64,000 bases of DNA, taken from the NCBI RefSeq assembly GCF_029625315.1, contig NZ_CP121110.1:2298501-2362500 (forward strand). The letters run 5' to 3'. The DNA is from Flavobacterium ginsengisoli (lineage in GTDB: Bacteria > Bacteroidota > Bacteroidia > Flavobacteriales > Flavobacteriaceae). The notes beneath the pieces are model-generated. The model made no database searches. It was not told the DNA's origin and saw only the letters and a program-made list of their open reading frames with translations. Position 1 is the first letter of the stretch; every line of letters begins with the position of its first letter. Shown here piece by piece: positions 8,765-18,140 of the stretch. The translations under genes were made by a program, and so were the position numbers.

Positions 8765-11554
8765 ATGGGATTACGAAAAACAATATTTGGAAGAGTAAAA
8801 TCAAAACCTAATACTTTTATAGGAGGTATTGCAGGGACAATAAACACGCCTGCATTGTTAGCCACAAAAATAGGTGTATCTGCCAGCCAAATTAAAGACT
8901 TTAAAGTGATTGGTAATGATATTCAATTTAAAATAAACATCATTTATCAAATACCTTCTAATGCTTTTAGTGGAAATACTAATATTACGTATTTTAACGA
9001 TTCAGAAGGATTTGTAAATTCAATAGGAACAAGATCATTCTATAACTGCACTTCCCTATCAGATTTTATAGCAAACAATGTAGAATCAATAGCTGGTACA
9101 GCTTTCTACAATTGCACATCGATAACAAGCTATAGCTTCCCTAAAGTTACGACTATTGACAGTGTGCAAAGTGGTACACTGCTTGGCACATTTTGGGGCA
9201 ATACCTCTCTACTGACTTTCTCTGCTCCGCTGCTTACCAGCATTACAGGAACCGGAAAATGTTTTGAGGGTGCAAGCAAAATGACAACCTTCTATGCTCC
9301 AAATTTAGAAGGCGACATTCCTGGAGCAAGCTTTAATCTATGCACAGCATTAAATGAATTTACAGTAGGCCCGATTACAAGCATAGGTGGCGGATGCTTT
9401 TATGATTGCTCTTCTCTGACTTCTCTGACTTTCAATAGCCTGGATACATTAACAGGAGTAAACGCATTTAGAAACTGTTCAGGCTTAAAATATTTTTCAG
9501 CAAACAGCCTAAAAGATATTCCCACCGGAACTTTTACGGGCTGCATCAGCTTGGAAAATGTTTATATAGCCTCATCCGAATCTATTCCTTCCAGCTGCTT
9601 TGCCAGTTTTTCCAAACTGAAAAGCATAGACATTTCATCGGTCAAAACAATAGCCAGCGGAGCTTTCAGCAACTGCACTTCCCTATTGGATTTTAATGCA
9701 GACAATGTAGAATCGATAGCAGGTACGGCTTTCTACAATTGCACATCGATAACAGGCTATAGCTTCCCTAAAGTTACGACTATTGAAAGTGTATCAAATG
9801 GTGGGCTGATAGGCACATTCAAAAACAACACCTCTCTGCTAACCTTCCATGCTCCGCTGCTCACCAGCATGACAGGAACAGGAAAATGCTTTGAGAGCGC
9901 AAGCAAAATGACAGCATTCTATGCTCCAAATTTAGCAGGCAGCATTCCTGGAGCAAGCTTTAATCAATGCGCAGCATTAAATGAATTTACAGTCGGTCCG
10001 ATTACAAGCATAGGCGGCGGATGCTTTTCTGATTGCTCTTCTCTGACTTCTCTGACTTTCAATAGCCTGGATACATTAACAGGAGTAAACACATTTAGCA
10101 ACTGTTCAAGCTTAAAATATTTTTCAGCAAACAGCCTAAAAGATATTCCCACCGGAACTTTTACGGGCTGCATCAGCTTAGAAAATGTTTATATAGCCTC
10201 ATCCATATCTATTCCTGCCAGCTGCTTTGCCAATTTTTCCAAACTGAAAAACATAGACATTTCATCGGTTAAAACAATAGCCAGCGGAGCTTTCAGCAAC
10301 TGCACTTCCCTATTGGATTTTAATGCAGACAATGTAGAATCGATAGCGGGTACGGCTTTCTACAATTGCACATCGATAACAGACTATAGCTTCCCTAAAG
10401 TTATGACGATTGACAGTGTATCAAATGGTGGGCTGATAGGCACATTCAAAAACAACACCTCTCTGCTAACCTTCCATGCTCCGCTGCTCACCAGCATGAC
10501 AGGAACAGGAAAATGCTTTGAGAGCGCAAGCAAAATGACAGCATTCTATGCTCCAAATTTAGCAGGCAACATTCCTGGAGCAAGCTTTAATCAATGCGCA
10601 GCATTAAATGAATTTACAGTAGGCCCGATTACAAGCATAGGCGGCGGATGCTTTTATGATTGCTCTTCTCTGACTTCTCTGACTTTCAATAGCCTGGATA
10701 CATTAACAGGAGTAAACACATTTAGCAACTGTTCAAGCTTAAAATATTTTTCAGCAAACAGCCTAAAAGATATTCCCACCGGAACTTTTACGGGCTGCAT
10801 CAGCTTAGAAAATGTTTATATAGCCTCATCCATATCTATTCCTGCCAGCTGCTTTGCCAATTTTTCCAAACTGAAAAACATAGAAATTTCATCGGTCAAA
10901 ACAATAGCCAGCGGAGCTTTCAGCAACTGCACTTCCCTATTGGATTTTAATGCAGACAATGTAGAATCGATAGCAGGTACGGCTTTCTACAATTGCACAT
11001 CGATAACAGGCTATAGCTTCCCTAAAGTTACGACTATTGAAAGTGTATCAAATGGTGGACTGATAGGCACATTCAAAAACAACACCTCTCTGCTGACCTT
11101 CCATGCTCCGCTGCTTACCAGCATGACAGGAACAGGAAAATGCTTTGAGAGCGCAAGCAAAATGACAGCATTCTATGCTCCAAATTTAGCAGGCAACATT
11201 CCTGGAGCAAGCTTTAATCAATGCGTAGCATTAAATGAATTTACAGTCGGTCCAATTACAAGCATAGGCGGAGGATGCTTTTATGATTGCTCTTCTCTGA
11301 CTTCTTTAATTCTTAATCATGTAACGTCAATTGGAACAAATGCCTTTTATAATTGTACTGGCATTAATAATATAAGTCTTCGAGCTTTAACTATCTGTGG
11401 TGATACCATAACAAACAACAATGTATTTTTTGGAATCAAATTGGGTTGTAATATAACTGTACCTGTCGCCTTACAGACCGTAAACGCAGGAGCACCAGAT
11501 GGTGATTTGGTTTATGCTCAAACTTCTAGAAATGCAATTATAAATTATATATAA
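8765..11554 (+). CDS. BspA-type leucine-rich-repeat protein of the tail locus
   Basis: A 929-residue protein made almost wholly of BspA/LRR_5-type repeats of about 22-25 residues (pattern I...AF..C.SL....L). These are organised into a 209-residue super-repeat present about 3.6 times. Unlike ordinary secreted BspA proteins it has no signal peptide and no sorting domain; the N-terminus (MGLRKTIFGRVKSK) looks like a short tail-fibre-type leader. The ending SRNAIINYI follows an ordinary LRR cap. It lies between fibre genes and begins 2 bp after one, so a receptor-binding tail component is the simplest reading. A free cytoplasmic or surface adhesin is possible but less likely. Cysteine in the F.NC positions is frequent, as in the family. 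Confidence 0.7.
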   Translation: MGLRKTIFGRVKSKPNTFIGGIAGTINTPALLATKIGVSASQIKDFKVIGNDIQFKINIIYQIPSNAFSGNTNITYFNDSEGFVNSIGTRSFYNCTSLSDFIANNVESIAGTAFYNCTSITSYSFPKVTTIDSVQSGTLLGTFWGNTSLLTFSAPLLTSITGTGKCFEGASKMTTFYAPNLEGDIPGASFNLCTALNEFTVGPITSIGGGCFYDCSSLTSLTFNSLDTLTGVNAFRNCSGLKYFSANSLKDIPTGTFTGCISLENVYIASSESIPSSCFASFSKLKSIDISSVKTIASGAFSNCTSLLDFNADNVESIAGTAFYNCTSITGYSFPKVTTIESVSNGGLIGTFKNNTSLLTFHAPLLTSMTGTGKCFESASKMTAFYAPNLAGSIPGASFNQCAALNEFTVGPITSIGGGCFSDCSSLTSLTFNSLDTLTGVNTFSNCSSLKYFSANSLKDIPTGTFTGCISLENVYIASSISIPASCFANFSKLKNIDISSVKTIASGAFSNCTSLLDFNADNVESIAGTAFYNCTSITDYSFPKVMTIDSVSNGGLIGTFKNNTSLLTFHAPLLTSMTGTGKCFESASKMTAFYAPNLAGNIPGASFNQCAALNEFTVGPITSIGGGCFYDCSSLTSLTFNSLDTLTGVNTFSNCSSLKYFSANSLKDIPTGTFTGCISLENVYIASSISIPASCFANFSKLKNIEISSVKTIASGAFSNCTSLLDFNADNVESIAGTAFYNCTSITGYSFPKVTTIESVSNGGLIGTFKNNTSLLTFHAPLLTSMTGTGKCFESASKMTAFYAPNLAGNIPGASFNQCVALNEFTVGPITSIGGGCFYDCSSLTSLILNHVTSIGTNAFYNCTGINNISLRALTICGDTITNNNVFFGIKLGCNITVPVALQTVNAGAPDGDLVYAQTSRNAIINYI
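9028..11310 (+). repeat. 627-bp coding tandem repeat, about 3.6 copies
   Basis: The same landmarks recur at exact 627-bp steps: AACTGCACTT at 9044 and 9671, and TAGCCAGCGG at 9651, 10278 and 10905. Each copy encodes 209 residues. Copies starting near 9655 and 10282 and the partial copy near 10909 are nearly identical in DNA, while the first copy differs more. This points to recent tandem duplication or gene conversion within the LRR gene. Confidence 0.9.
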
Positions 11555-11904
11555 AAACAAACTATTCTAATTTGATGATAATTAAATCTTCTTTAGATTG
11601 TGATGTTGACGATTCTTATAAAGAAACAAATGTTTTTCTCTTTACTAGCAACTTAAAGAAAAAGCACTCAAAATATAAAAATGATGGGGAAGCTAACAAA
11701 ATTTGATAGTTTATATAGATAATTAAAATAAAAACATAATGCACAATAGATAAAAGCCTTTCGATTCTAATGACTCTCATTTCTTAGAATTCTTAAGATG
11801 TTATTTTAACATCTTAAGAATTTAAACCTCGACTGAAATTTGACCATGTTTTATTCAAAAATAAAAAATAACAAGCATTAATAACAATTACAAATCAAAG
11901 TTAA
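11555..11904 (+). other. Intergenic stretch with small ORF and hairpin
   Basis: This 350-bp gap separates the LRR gene from the last fibre gene. It holds a possible 43-codon ORF (ATG at 11575, TGA ending at 11706) with no recognisable family. It also holds a perfect 16-bp hairpin (AATTCTTAAGATGTTA at 11788-11803 paired with 11807-11822, 3-nt loop). The hairpin lacks a T run and could be a terminator, a processing site or a recombination point. No tRNA or promoter of the TAnnTTTG type was evident. Confidence 0.5.
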
Positions 11905-12894
11905 ATGAGCACAAATTATAATAGAATAAAAGTCGCCGATTTAGAGACAAATCAGCCTGATAAAATTTTAAAAACAAACGAAAATGGAGAACTAGAGTTC
12001 AGTGATATCTCTGAAAAAGAATCTGATCCTGTTTCCGCAACAACTGCTGGTATTGTTAACAATACTGCCTTACAAGAATTAGGAGGTGCAGATAAGACAA
12101 TTAATGGCATTAGGATAGGAATGGGTGGAGGTAATCTAACCCAAAATACGGCTCTTGGACGAAATACACTACTTTATAATACAACTGGAGAATATAATAC
12201 TGGCCTAGCAAGAAATACTTTAGTTTTTAATACCACGGGATCTTATAATACAGGGGTCGGTAGCGGTGCTTTGAATGTAAATACAACCGGACAGCGAAAT
12301 ACAGCCATAGGGTCTAGAGCCTTAAGTCGTAATACAACGGGATCATTTAATACAGTTCTAGGAGAAGGCGCAGGAACACTTCAAACTACAGCCAATAATA
12401 ACATTTTATTTGGATTTCAAGCTGGTAGAGCAATTACTACAGGAAGTAATAATCTATTGATAGAAAATACAATTAATGATGGCGTGACAACCGGAAATAA
12501 AAACATAATACTAAATCCTTTAAGTACAGGCGTTACTGGCATTCATGCCGGAAATAATAATACCTTGATTGGAGGACTAATTAGTTTAACTGATCTCAGT
12601 GATCATATAATTATTGCCACAGGAACTGGAGCTATGGGGTTTATTAGTGACAATACAGGTTTAACACGAGTCCCTAGACAGACCAATGCTTTAATAGCAG
12701 GTGACACAACAGGAAAAGCTATAATCACAAAAGAGTATCTAGCTACTAGTTTACCTTCCTTGACAACAACAAATGTTGCTCCATCTTCTGCCACAGCAAC
12801 AGGGGTTAAAGGAGATATTAGAATAGACAATGATTATGTTTATATTTGTGTAAATACCAACACTTGGAAAAGAAGTGCATTAACAACTTGGTAG
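11905..12894 (+). CDS. Anchor-sharing fibre protein with YadA-like repeats
   Basis: A 329-residue protein opening with the shared anchor (STNYNRIKVADLETNQPDKIL). Residues about 75-200 are a run of 14-17-residue repeats of the form NTALG.NTL..NTTG..NT (for example NTTGEYNTGLARNTL, NTTGSYNTGVGSGAL), the pattern of trimeric YadA-head or hep-type left-handed beta-rolls. The C-terminal 35 residues (VKGDIRIDNDYVYICV..NTWKRSALTTW) are a common tip or end of Bacteroidota phage fibres. There is no signal peptide or autotransporter beta-barrel, so this is a tail fibre rather than a cell-surface adhesin. A hairpin terminator follows. Confidence 0.7.
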   Translation: MSTNYNRIKVADLETNQPDKILKTNENGELEFSDISEKESDPVSATTAGIVNNTALQELGGADKTINGIRIGMGGGNLTQNTALGRNTLLYNTTGEYNTGLARNTLVFNTTGSYNTGVGSGALNVNTTGQRNTAIGSRALSRNTTGSFNTVLGEGAGTLQTTANNNILFGFQAGRAITTGSNNLLIENTINDGVTTGNKNIILNPLSTGVTGIHAGNNNTLIGGLISLTDLSDHIIIATGTGAMGFISDNTGLTRVPRQTNALIAGDTTGKAIITKEYLATSLPSLTTTNVAPSSATATGVKGDIRIDNDYVYICVNTNTWKRSALTTW

Positions 12895-12936
12895 ATTAAA
12901 CAACTATTTTTAAAACTTAAAAACAAATCTAAAATC

Positions 12937-12980
12937 AAAGCCAGCATCAGATAACAAAAAAGTCGCCTTATGCTGGCTTT
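12937..12980 (+). terminator. Terminator between tail genes and dsbD
   Basis: An 11-bp perfect stem, AAAGCCAGCAT (12937-12947) with ATGCTGGCTTT (12970-12980), around a 22-nt loop. It sits in the 139-bp gap between convergent genes and can serve both directions. Confidence 0.7.
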
Positions 12981-13033
12981 ATTATTAGAAAATAAATGAA
13001 AAGATTATGCAAAAGCAATCTTTTTAAAAATAT

Positions 13034-15043
13034 TTACTTCTTAAACTTCCCAATTCCACTCTGCAACCATCCATAATACTCCTCAATATTCGGATTATAA
13101 GCTGACGGCTCTGTCAAGTTCACACTATTATGATCTACAATTACATAAAACGGCTGCGCATTTGCCTTGTAAGTTTTAATCTGTAAATCGCTCCATTTAT
13201 TGCCGATTGTTTTAATCTTTTTTCCTGTTGTTTCAGAAATGTATTGTTCGGTTTCTGGAAGCTCTTTTTTATCATCAACATACAATGAAATCAAAACCAC
13301 ATCGTTATTTAAAACACCTAAAACTTTAGGATCTGACCAAACTAACTCTTCCATTTTTCGGCAGTTTACACAAGCATAACCTGTGAAATCTATTAAAACT
13401 GGTTTTCCAACTTTTTTAGCATATTCCATTCCTTTATTATAATCATGAAATGTAATAATATTTTGCGGGCCGTGCTCTGCTCCTTCTGGCAACGAACCTG
13501 TAGTTTTTAACTCGGAATTGCCCGAAACTCCCAATCTGTTTGGTGATTCGCTGTATTGCATTGGTGGAGGAAATCCGCTAATTAATTTTAATGGAGCGCC
13601 CCAAAGTCCTGGAATCAGATAAATCGTAAAACTTAAAACAATCAATCCAAAACCTAATCTTCCAACTGAAATATGATTTAAAGGAGAATCATGTGGCAAC
13701 GTAATTTTTCCGAATAAATAAAAAGCCAGCATTCCGAAAACAGCAATCCAAATGGCAAGGAAAACTTCTCTTTCTAACCAATGCAATTGCAGAACCAAAT
13801 CGGCATTTGATAAAAATTTGAAAGCCAAAGCCAGTTCCAGAAATCCTAAAACCACTTTTACCGTATTCAGCCACCCGCCCGATTTTGGCAAAGCGTTTAA
13901 CCAACCTGGAAAAGTCGCAAATAATGAAAACGGAAGCGCAATGGCAATCGAGAAACCTAACATTCCAACAATTGGTGCAATTCCGCCTTTTGAAGCCGCT
14001 TCAACAAGTAGTGTTCCAACAATTGGTCCTGTGCACGAAAATGATACAACCGCTAAAGCCAAAGCCATAAAGAAAATCCCAATTAGCCCACCTCTATCGG
14101 CTTGCGAATCTACTTTGTTGGCTAATGAACTTGGCAGTACAATTTCGAAAGCTCCCAAAAAAGAACAAGCAAAAACAACCAATAAAATAAAGAAAATCAG
14201 ATTAAACCAAACATTGGTTGAAAGTGCATTCAATGAATCGGCACCAAAAACTGCTGTTACGATTGAACCCAATAAAACATAAATAATTACGATTGAAATT
14301 CCGTAAATCAGGGCATTTTTAATTCCTGCCGCTTTGCTTTTACTTTGTTTGGTAAAAAAACTTACCGTCATCGGAATCATTGGAAAAACACAAGGCGTCA
14401 ACAATGCGGCAAATCCAGATAAAAATGCTAAAATAAAAATCGTCAGCAATCCTCTAGATTCGGTTTTCTTTGATGAGCTGGCAATTTCTTGTTTTGATTT
14501 TTTTTCTTCTGTCTGAGAAACAGATTTTTCTTCTTTAGTTACAGAATCATTTTTTACGACTGCAGTTTCTTCGGCACAAGCCAATTTCTTTTCTTTCGGA
14601 ATTTTAAAAGTTAATTCTTCTGTAGAAGGTGGCAAGCAATTACTATCGTCGCAAACCATAAAATCGACCTCGGCAGCAACATCTGAAATATCGTCTGAAA
14701 TGAATTTGATTTTTTGCGTGAAAAGTGCTTTATCTTCAAAATATTTAATTTTCATATCGAAGATTTTATCAACTGTTTCGTGTCCTTTATCTTCGGTTGT
14801 TTTTCCGATTAATTCGATTTTTTTAGGCTGATTTTTAAAAGTAAAAGCCGTTGGCGAAGGCCCGCCTTCTTCGATATATTGTCCGTATAAATGCCAGCCA
14901 GATTGTATTTTCGCCTGAGCTTTTAAAATATATTCTTTATCTGAAATTTTTTCTACAGTTGTCGTCCATTTTACCGGATTATACATTTGCCCGAACATGG
15001 AAAACGAGATCAATAACAGAAATGCAATTATGGTATTTTTCAT
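13034..15043 (-). CDS. dsbD: Thiol:disulfide interchange protein DsbD
   Basis: This 669-residue inner-membrane protein carries electrons from cytoplasmic thioredoxin to periplasmic thiol proteins. It has a signal peptide (MKNTIIAFLLLISFSMFGQ), a DsbD-alpha-like periplasmic domain (about 25-150), a lysine/glutamate/serine-rich linker, a membrane domain of about eight helices (from about 200) with PCVFPM and SCTGPIVG, where the two cysteines form the transmembrane redox pair, and a C-terminal thioredoxin-fold domain with CVNC (GYACVNCRKMEE). Length and domain order are normal for the family. It follows the M16 peptidase gene after a terminator at 15070-15098, so it may have its own promoter. 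Its placement beside two TlpA-like proteins suggests it re-reduces them. Confidence 0.93.
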   Translation of the reverse strand: MKNTIIAFLLLISFSMFGQMYNPVKWTTTVEKISDKEYILKAQAKIQSGWHLYGQYIEEGGPSPTAFTFKNQPKKIELIGKTTEDKGHETVDKIFDMKIKYFEDKALFTQKIKFISDDISDVAAEVDFMVCDDSNCLPPSTEELTFKIPKEKKLACAEETAVVKNDSVTKEEKSVSQTEEKKSKQEIASSSKKTESRGLLTIFILAFLSGFAALLTPCVFPMIPMTVSFFTKQSKSKAAGIKNALIYGISIVIIYVLLGSIVTAVFGADSLNALSTNVWFNLIFFILLVVFACSFLGAFEIVLPSSLANKVDSQADRGGLIGIFFMALALAVVSFSCTGPIVGTLLVEAASKGGIAPIVGMLGFSIAIALPFSLFATFPGWLNALPKSGGWLNTVKVVLGFLELALAFKFLSNADLVLQLHWLEREVFLAIWIAVFGMLAFYLFGKITLPHDSPLNHISVGRLGFGLIVLSFTIYLIPGLWGAPLKLISGFPPPMQYSESPNRLGVSGNSELKTTGSLPEGAEHGPQNIITFHDYNKGMEYAKKVGKPVLIDFTGYACVNCRKMEELVWSDPKVLGVLNNDVVLISLYVDDKKELPETEQYISETTGKKIKTIGNKWSDLQIKTYKANAQPFYVIVDHNSVNLTEPSAYNPNIEEYYGWLQSGIGKFKK

Positions 15044-15069
15044 TTGTTTTTGGTTTAATTTTTTGAAAA

Positions 15070-15098
15070 AAAAGAGCTGTCGGCAAAACAGCTCTTTT
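15070..15098 (-). terminator. Terminator between M16 peptidase gene and dsbD
   Basis: An 11-bp stem (AAAAGAGCTGT at 15070-15080 with ACAGCTCTTTT at 15088-15098), loop of 7 nt. On the minus strand it is followed by a T run, as expected of an intrinsic terminator for the genes lying to the right. Confidence 0.8.
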
Positions 15099-15205
15099 GG
15101 TCTTTCACCGAAAATGGCTTACTAATTCAGATTCTAAAATGAAATAATGAAAGACGACTATTAAAAATTGTTGATTTTAGATTGCAGATTTTAGATTTAG
15201 TGACA

Positions 15206-15238
15206 AACTTTGTCAAAGTTTAAAACTTTGACAAAGTT
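15206..15238. repeat. 33-bp palindromic repeat, copy 1
   Basis: Perfect 16-bp arms (AACTTTGTCAAAGTTT and its complement) around one central base. Each arm is itself nearly palindromic. It lies between the M16 gene and dsbD. The same 33-mer occurs at 18087-18119 and 29808-29840, and a half copy at 19322-19337. Confidence 0.9.
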
Positions 15239-15264
15239 GAATTATCGAGACTGAATACTAAAAA

Positions 15265-18055
15265 CTACTTCAACGGATTTCCATCTTTAGCTAGAGAACC
15301 CGATTTGATAATGATCATTTTATCCAGCTGAATGTATTTCTTGATGGCATCGTTTACTTGCTGTAAAGTTGCTTTTTCGATATCTTTTGGATATTGATCG
15401 ATATAATTTGGCTCTAAACCTCTTTCGATAAAACTTAAAATCGTTCTTGCCATTCCGCTTGTGGTTGCCATTCCTACTTTAAAGCTTCCAATTAAATTGG
15501 TTTTCTTGTTTTGCAACTCGTCTGCTGTGATTCCGTTTTTTATCCATTTATCAACTTGAACCATTGTTGCATCTAGACCTTTTTGAAATAAATTCGGGTT
15601 GAAAGAAGCGTTGACAAACCAGTAGCCTCCAGTTTCGATATTTCCGCCCAAACCAGAAGAAATGTTATAAGTTAAACCGTCATTATCGCGAACTGTCTGC
15701 ATTAAACGGCCTGCAAAACCTGCACCTAAAGTATAATTTCCGATATAAAACGGAATATAATCGGCATCGGCTCTTTTTAAACCTGTAAATTGTCCTATGA
15801 ATAATTCTGCACTTGGTTTTTCTGGAATGGTTACTACTTCTGTTTTTGATGCTCGCTTTTGTAGCTTCTTCAAATTTTAATTTTTCTGTAACTCCTCCAT
15901 TCCAATTTTTGAATGATTTTTGTAATGAAGCTTTTAAGTTTGCACCATCGGTGTCTCCAACAATTACAAGTCTCATAGAAGCTGTGCCGAAATATTTTTT
16001 GTGGAAAGCTTTTACTTCGTCCAAAGTCGCGTTTTTGATATTCGCAATATTGTCCTCTACACTTAAACTGTAATTTGGATTTCCTTTTGGATAAATTGCT
16101 TGCGATAAAGCAATACTTCCTCTTTCGCCTGGATCATTCAGATCTTGCTGTGTATTTCCAATAAACTGCTGTTTCAAATTCTCGAATTCTTTTGCATCAA
16201 ACAACGGATTTCTCAGTTCTTCTGCCAATAAAGTAATTACTTGATCTAAGTCTTTTTTCAAACATTTAAATCCGATATTGATTTTGAAAGTCGAAGCATT
16301 TACATTTAATGAAACTCCTAGTTTTTGCAGTTTTTCTGAAAACTTAAATTTGTCATTCAGCGTTGTTCCTTTAGATAACATTGAAGCTGTTAGCGCTGGA
16401 ATAACATCATTTTTAGTTTCGCTGGCATAATTTCCTAACGAAATACTTGCGGCAACCGTAACAAAATCTTTTGCTGAAGTTTTTACTGAAACCACATCAA
16501 TTCCAGATACTTTTTCTCTTTTAAAAGCTGAAGCCGATTTTTCGATTAAAGTTTCTGAAGAAATTAATTCTTCTGCTGTATTTTTTACTAAAGCTGGAGC
16601 AGATGAAGACTCTTCATAAACATGTCCTTCATCTGAATGTCTATAATAAAACGGACCATTTTCTGGCATATAATTGTTGGCTTTCGCCGAATCATTATTT
16701 TGAGCACCAGCTTGTTTCGGAATAAAATATCCTGTTGTACTTTGATCTTCAACCAAATATTTATTTGCCACACGCATAACATCAGCTGGAGTTACTTTTT
16801 TCAATCGGTCAACTCCTGTAATGTAAGCTGTCCAGTCGCCAGAAGCGATTGCTTCGTTTAATGCTGATGCAATTACGCCAGAACCATCGCGCGCTAAAAT
16901 AGTCTGTGCGCTAATTTTTGCTACAACTCTATTTACTTCATCCTGAGTAACGCCTTCCTTTTGAATTTTAGCCACGACTTCACTAATTTTAGTATCGATA
17001 TCTTCATGTTTTGAAGTCGTCGGAAAACCAACACCAATCGTAAAAAGTCCAACTTCTTTAAAATTAGTTGCACTTGCATAAGTATAAATTCCTAAACGAG
17101 TGTCAACAAAAGTTTTGTTTAAAATTGCTGATGGCCCAACACCAATAATCTGAGCCAAAATATTCAACGCAGGAAGATCTTCATGCAAAGCTCCAGGAAT
17201 TTTATAAGCTTTGTTTACAACGCCTAATTCTCCTGGTTTTCTAACGATAATTTTACGTGCGCCATATTGTTGAGGTTCTTCTGTATAAGGCTGTGGCATA
17301 GCATTTGGCGCTTTTGTAATTTTGCCGAAATATTTTTCGATCAATTCAAAAACATTCTCTTTTTTGAAATCTCCAATAATGGTTAAAGTCGCATTATCTG
17401 GCCAATAATAGGTATTATAGAAATTTTTCAATACTTCAATCGGAGCTTTTTCAATATCCGATTTCCACCCAATTGTAGAATGATGATATGGATGTGCAAT
17501 ATACGCCGAAGCCCAAATTTCTTTATCCAATAAACTGTTCGGATCATTTTCGCCACGCTCAAATTCGTTACGAACCACCGTCATTTCTGCTTCTTTATCT
17601 TCTTTTAATAATAAAGAATTACGCATTCTGTCGGCTTCGATTTGAATTGCCAGTTCTATTTTATCACTTGGCAATGTTTCAAAATAATTGGTTCGGTCGT
17701 ACCAAGTTGTAGCATTTAACTGTGCTCCCGTATTTTGAAGCACATCTGTAATTGTGTTTCCGTTCTTCTTATTGAAAGTCGGAGTTCCTTTAAACATTAA
17801 ATGTTCTAAAAGATGCGTTGATCCTGTGTTTCCTAAAACTTCGTGTTTAGATCCAACACGATATACAATTTGTACCGTTGCAACTGGCGAAGCATTGTCT
17901 TGCAAAAGCAAAACATTCATTCCGTTTGGCTGATATAAATATTCTTCAATTCCGCCTAACTCTTTTATTTTCTTAAAGTTAACCGATTTACTTTGCGCTG
18001 AAACAAGCGCGCAGAAAGCTAATGAGCAATAGCCCAGAAAGATGTGTTTTTTCAT
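15265..18055 (-). pseudogene. M16 (pitrilysin-type) zinc peptidase, frameshifted at 15854
   Basis: Once one inserted base at about 15854 is removed (GCTCGC to GCTGC on the + strand), a 929-residue two-lobe M16 peptidase results. The start chosen is the ATG at 18055, which gives a signal peptide (MKKHIFLGYCSLAFCALVSAQ); the longer frame reaches 18097 without one. The N-terminal lobe has the inverted zinc motif HLLEH followed by LMFKGT. The C-terminal lobe, as usual, lacks it and reads LFIGQFTGL, then GRLMQTVRDNDGLTY. The enzyme is periplasmic and degrades or processes peptides. It lies downstream of two TlpA-like thioredoxin genes and a SusC/SusD pair with short gaps, suggesting it acts on the imported substrate. 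The break separates ATKA from SKTEVVT. Confidence 0.85.
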
Positions 18056-18086
18056 TTTTTGTTGATTGAGATATTTAGCTTGAAGT

Positions 18087-18119
18087 AACTTTGTCAAAGT
18101 TTAAAACTTTGACAAAGTT
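18087..18119. repeat. 33-bp palindromic repeat, copy 2
   Basis: Same 33-mer as at 15206-15238, here in the gap between the TlpA-like gene ending at 18141 and the M16 gene start. The hairpin it forms could act on the mRNA between the two genes. Confidence 0.9.
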
Positions 18120-18140
18120 GATCTTGCATTTTTAAAAAGC

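Noticed and set aside
9028..11310. CRISPR-like array from regular repetition
   Set aside because: The period is 627 bp, the repeats are protein-coding LRR units, and there are no short repeats with unique spacers or cas genes.
8765..11554. Diversity-generating retroelement with a variable repeat in the LRR gene
   Set aside because: No reverse transcriptase, template repeat or adenine-specific variation is visible in the window; the copies differ by ordinary scattered changes.
13752..14282. Open frame of 176 codons on the + strand inside dsbD
   Set aside because: It lies antisense to conserved DsbD membrane helices and encodes no recognisable protein; a shadow of biased codon use.
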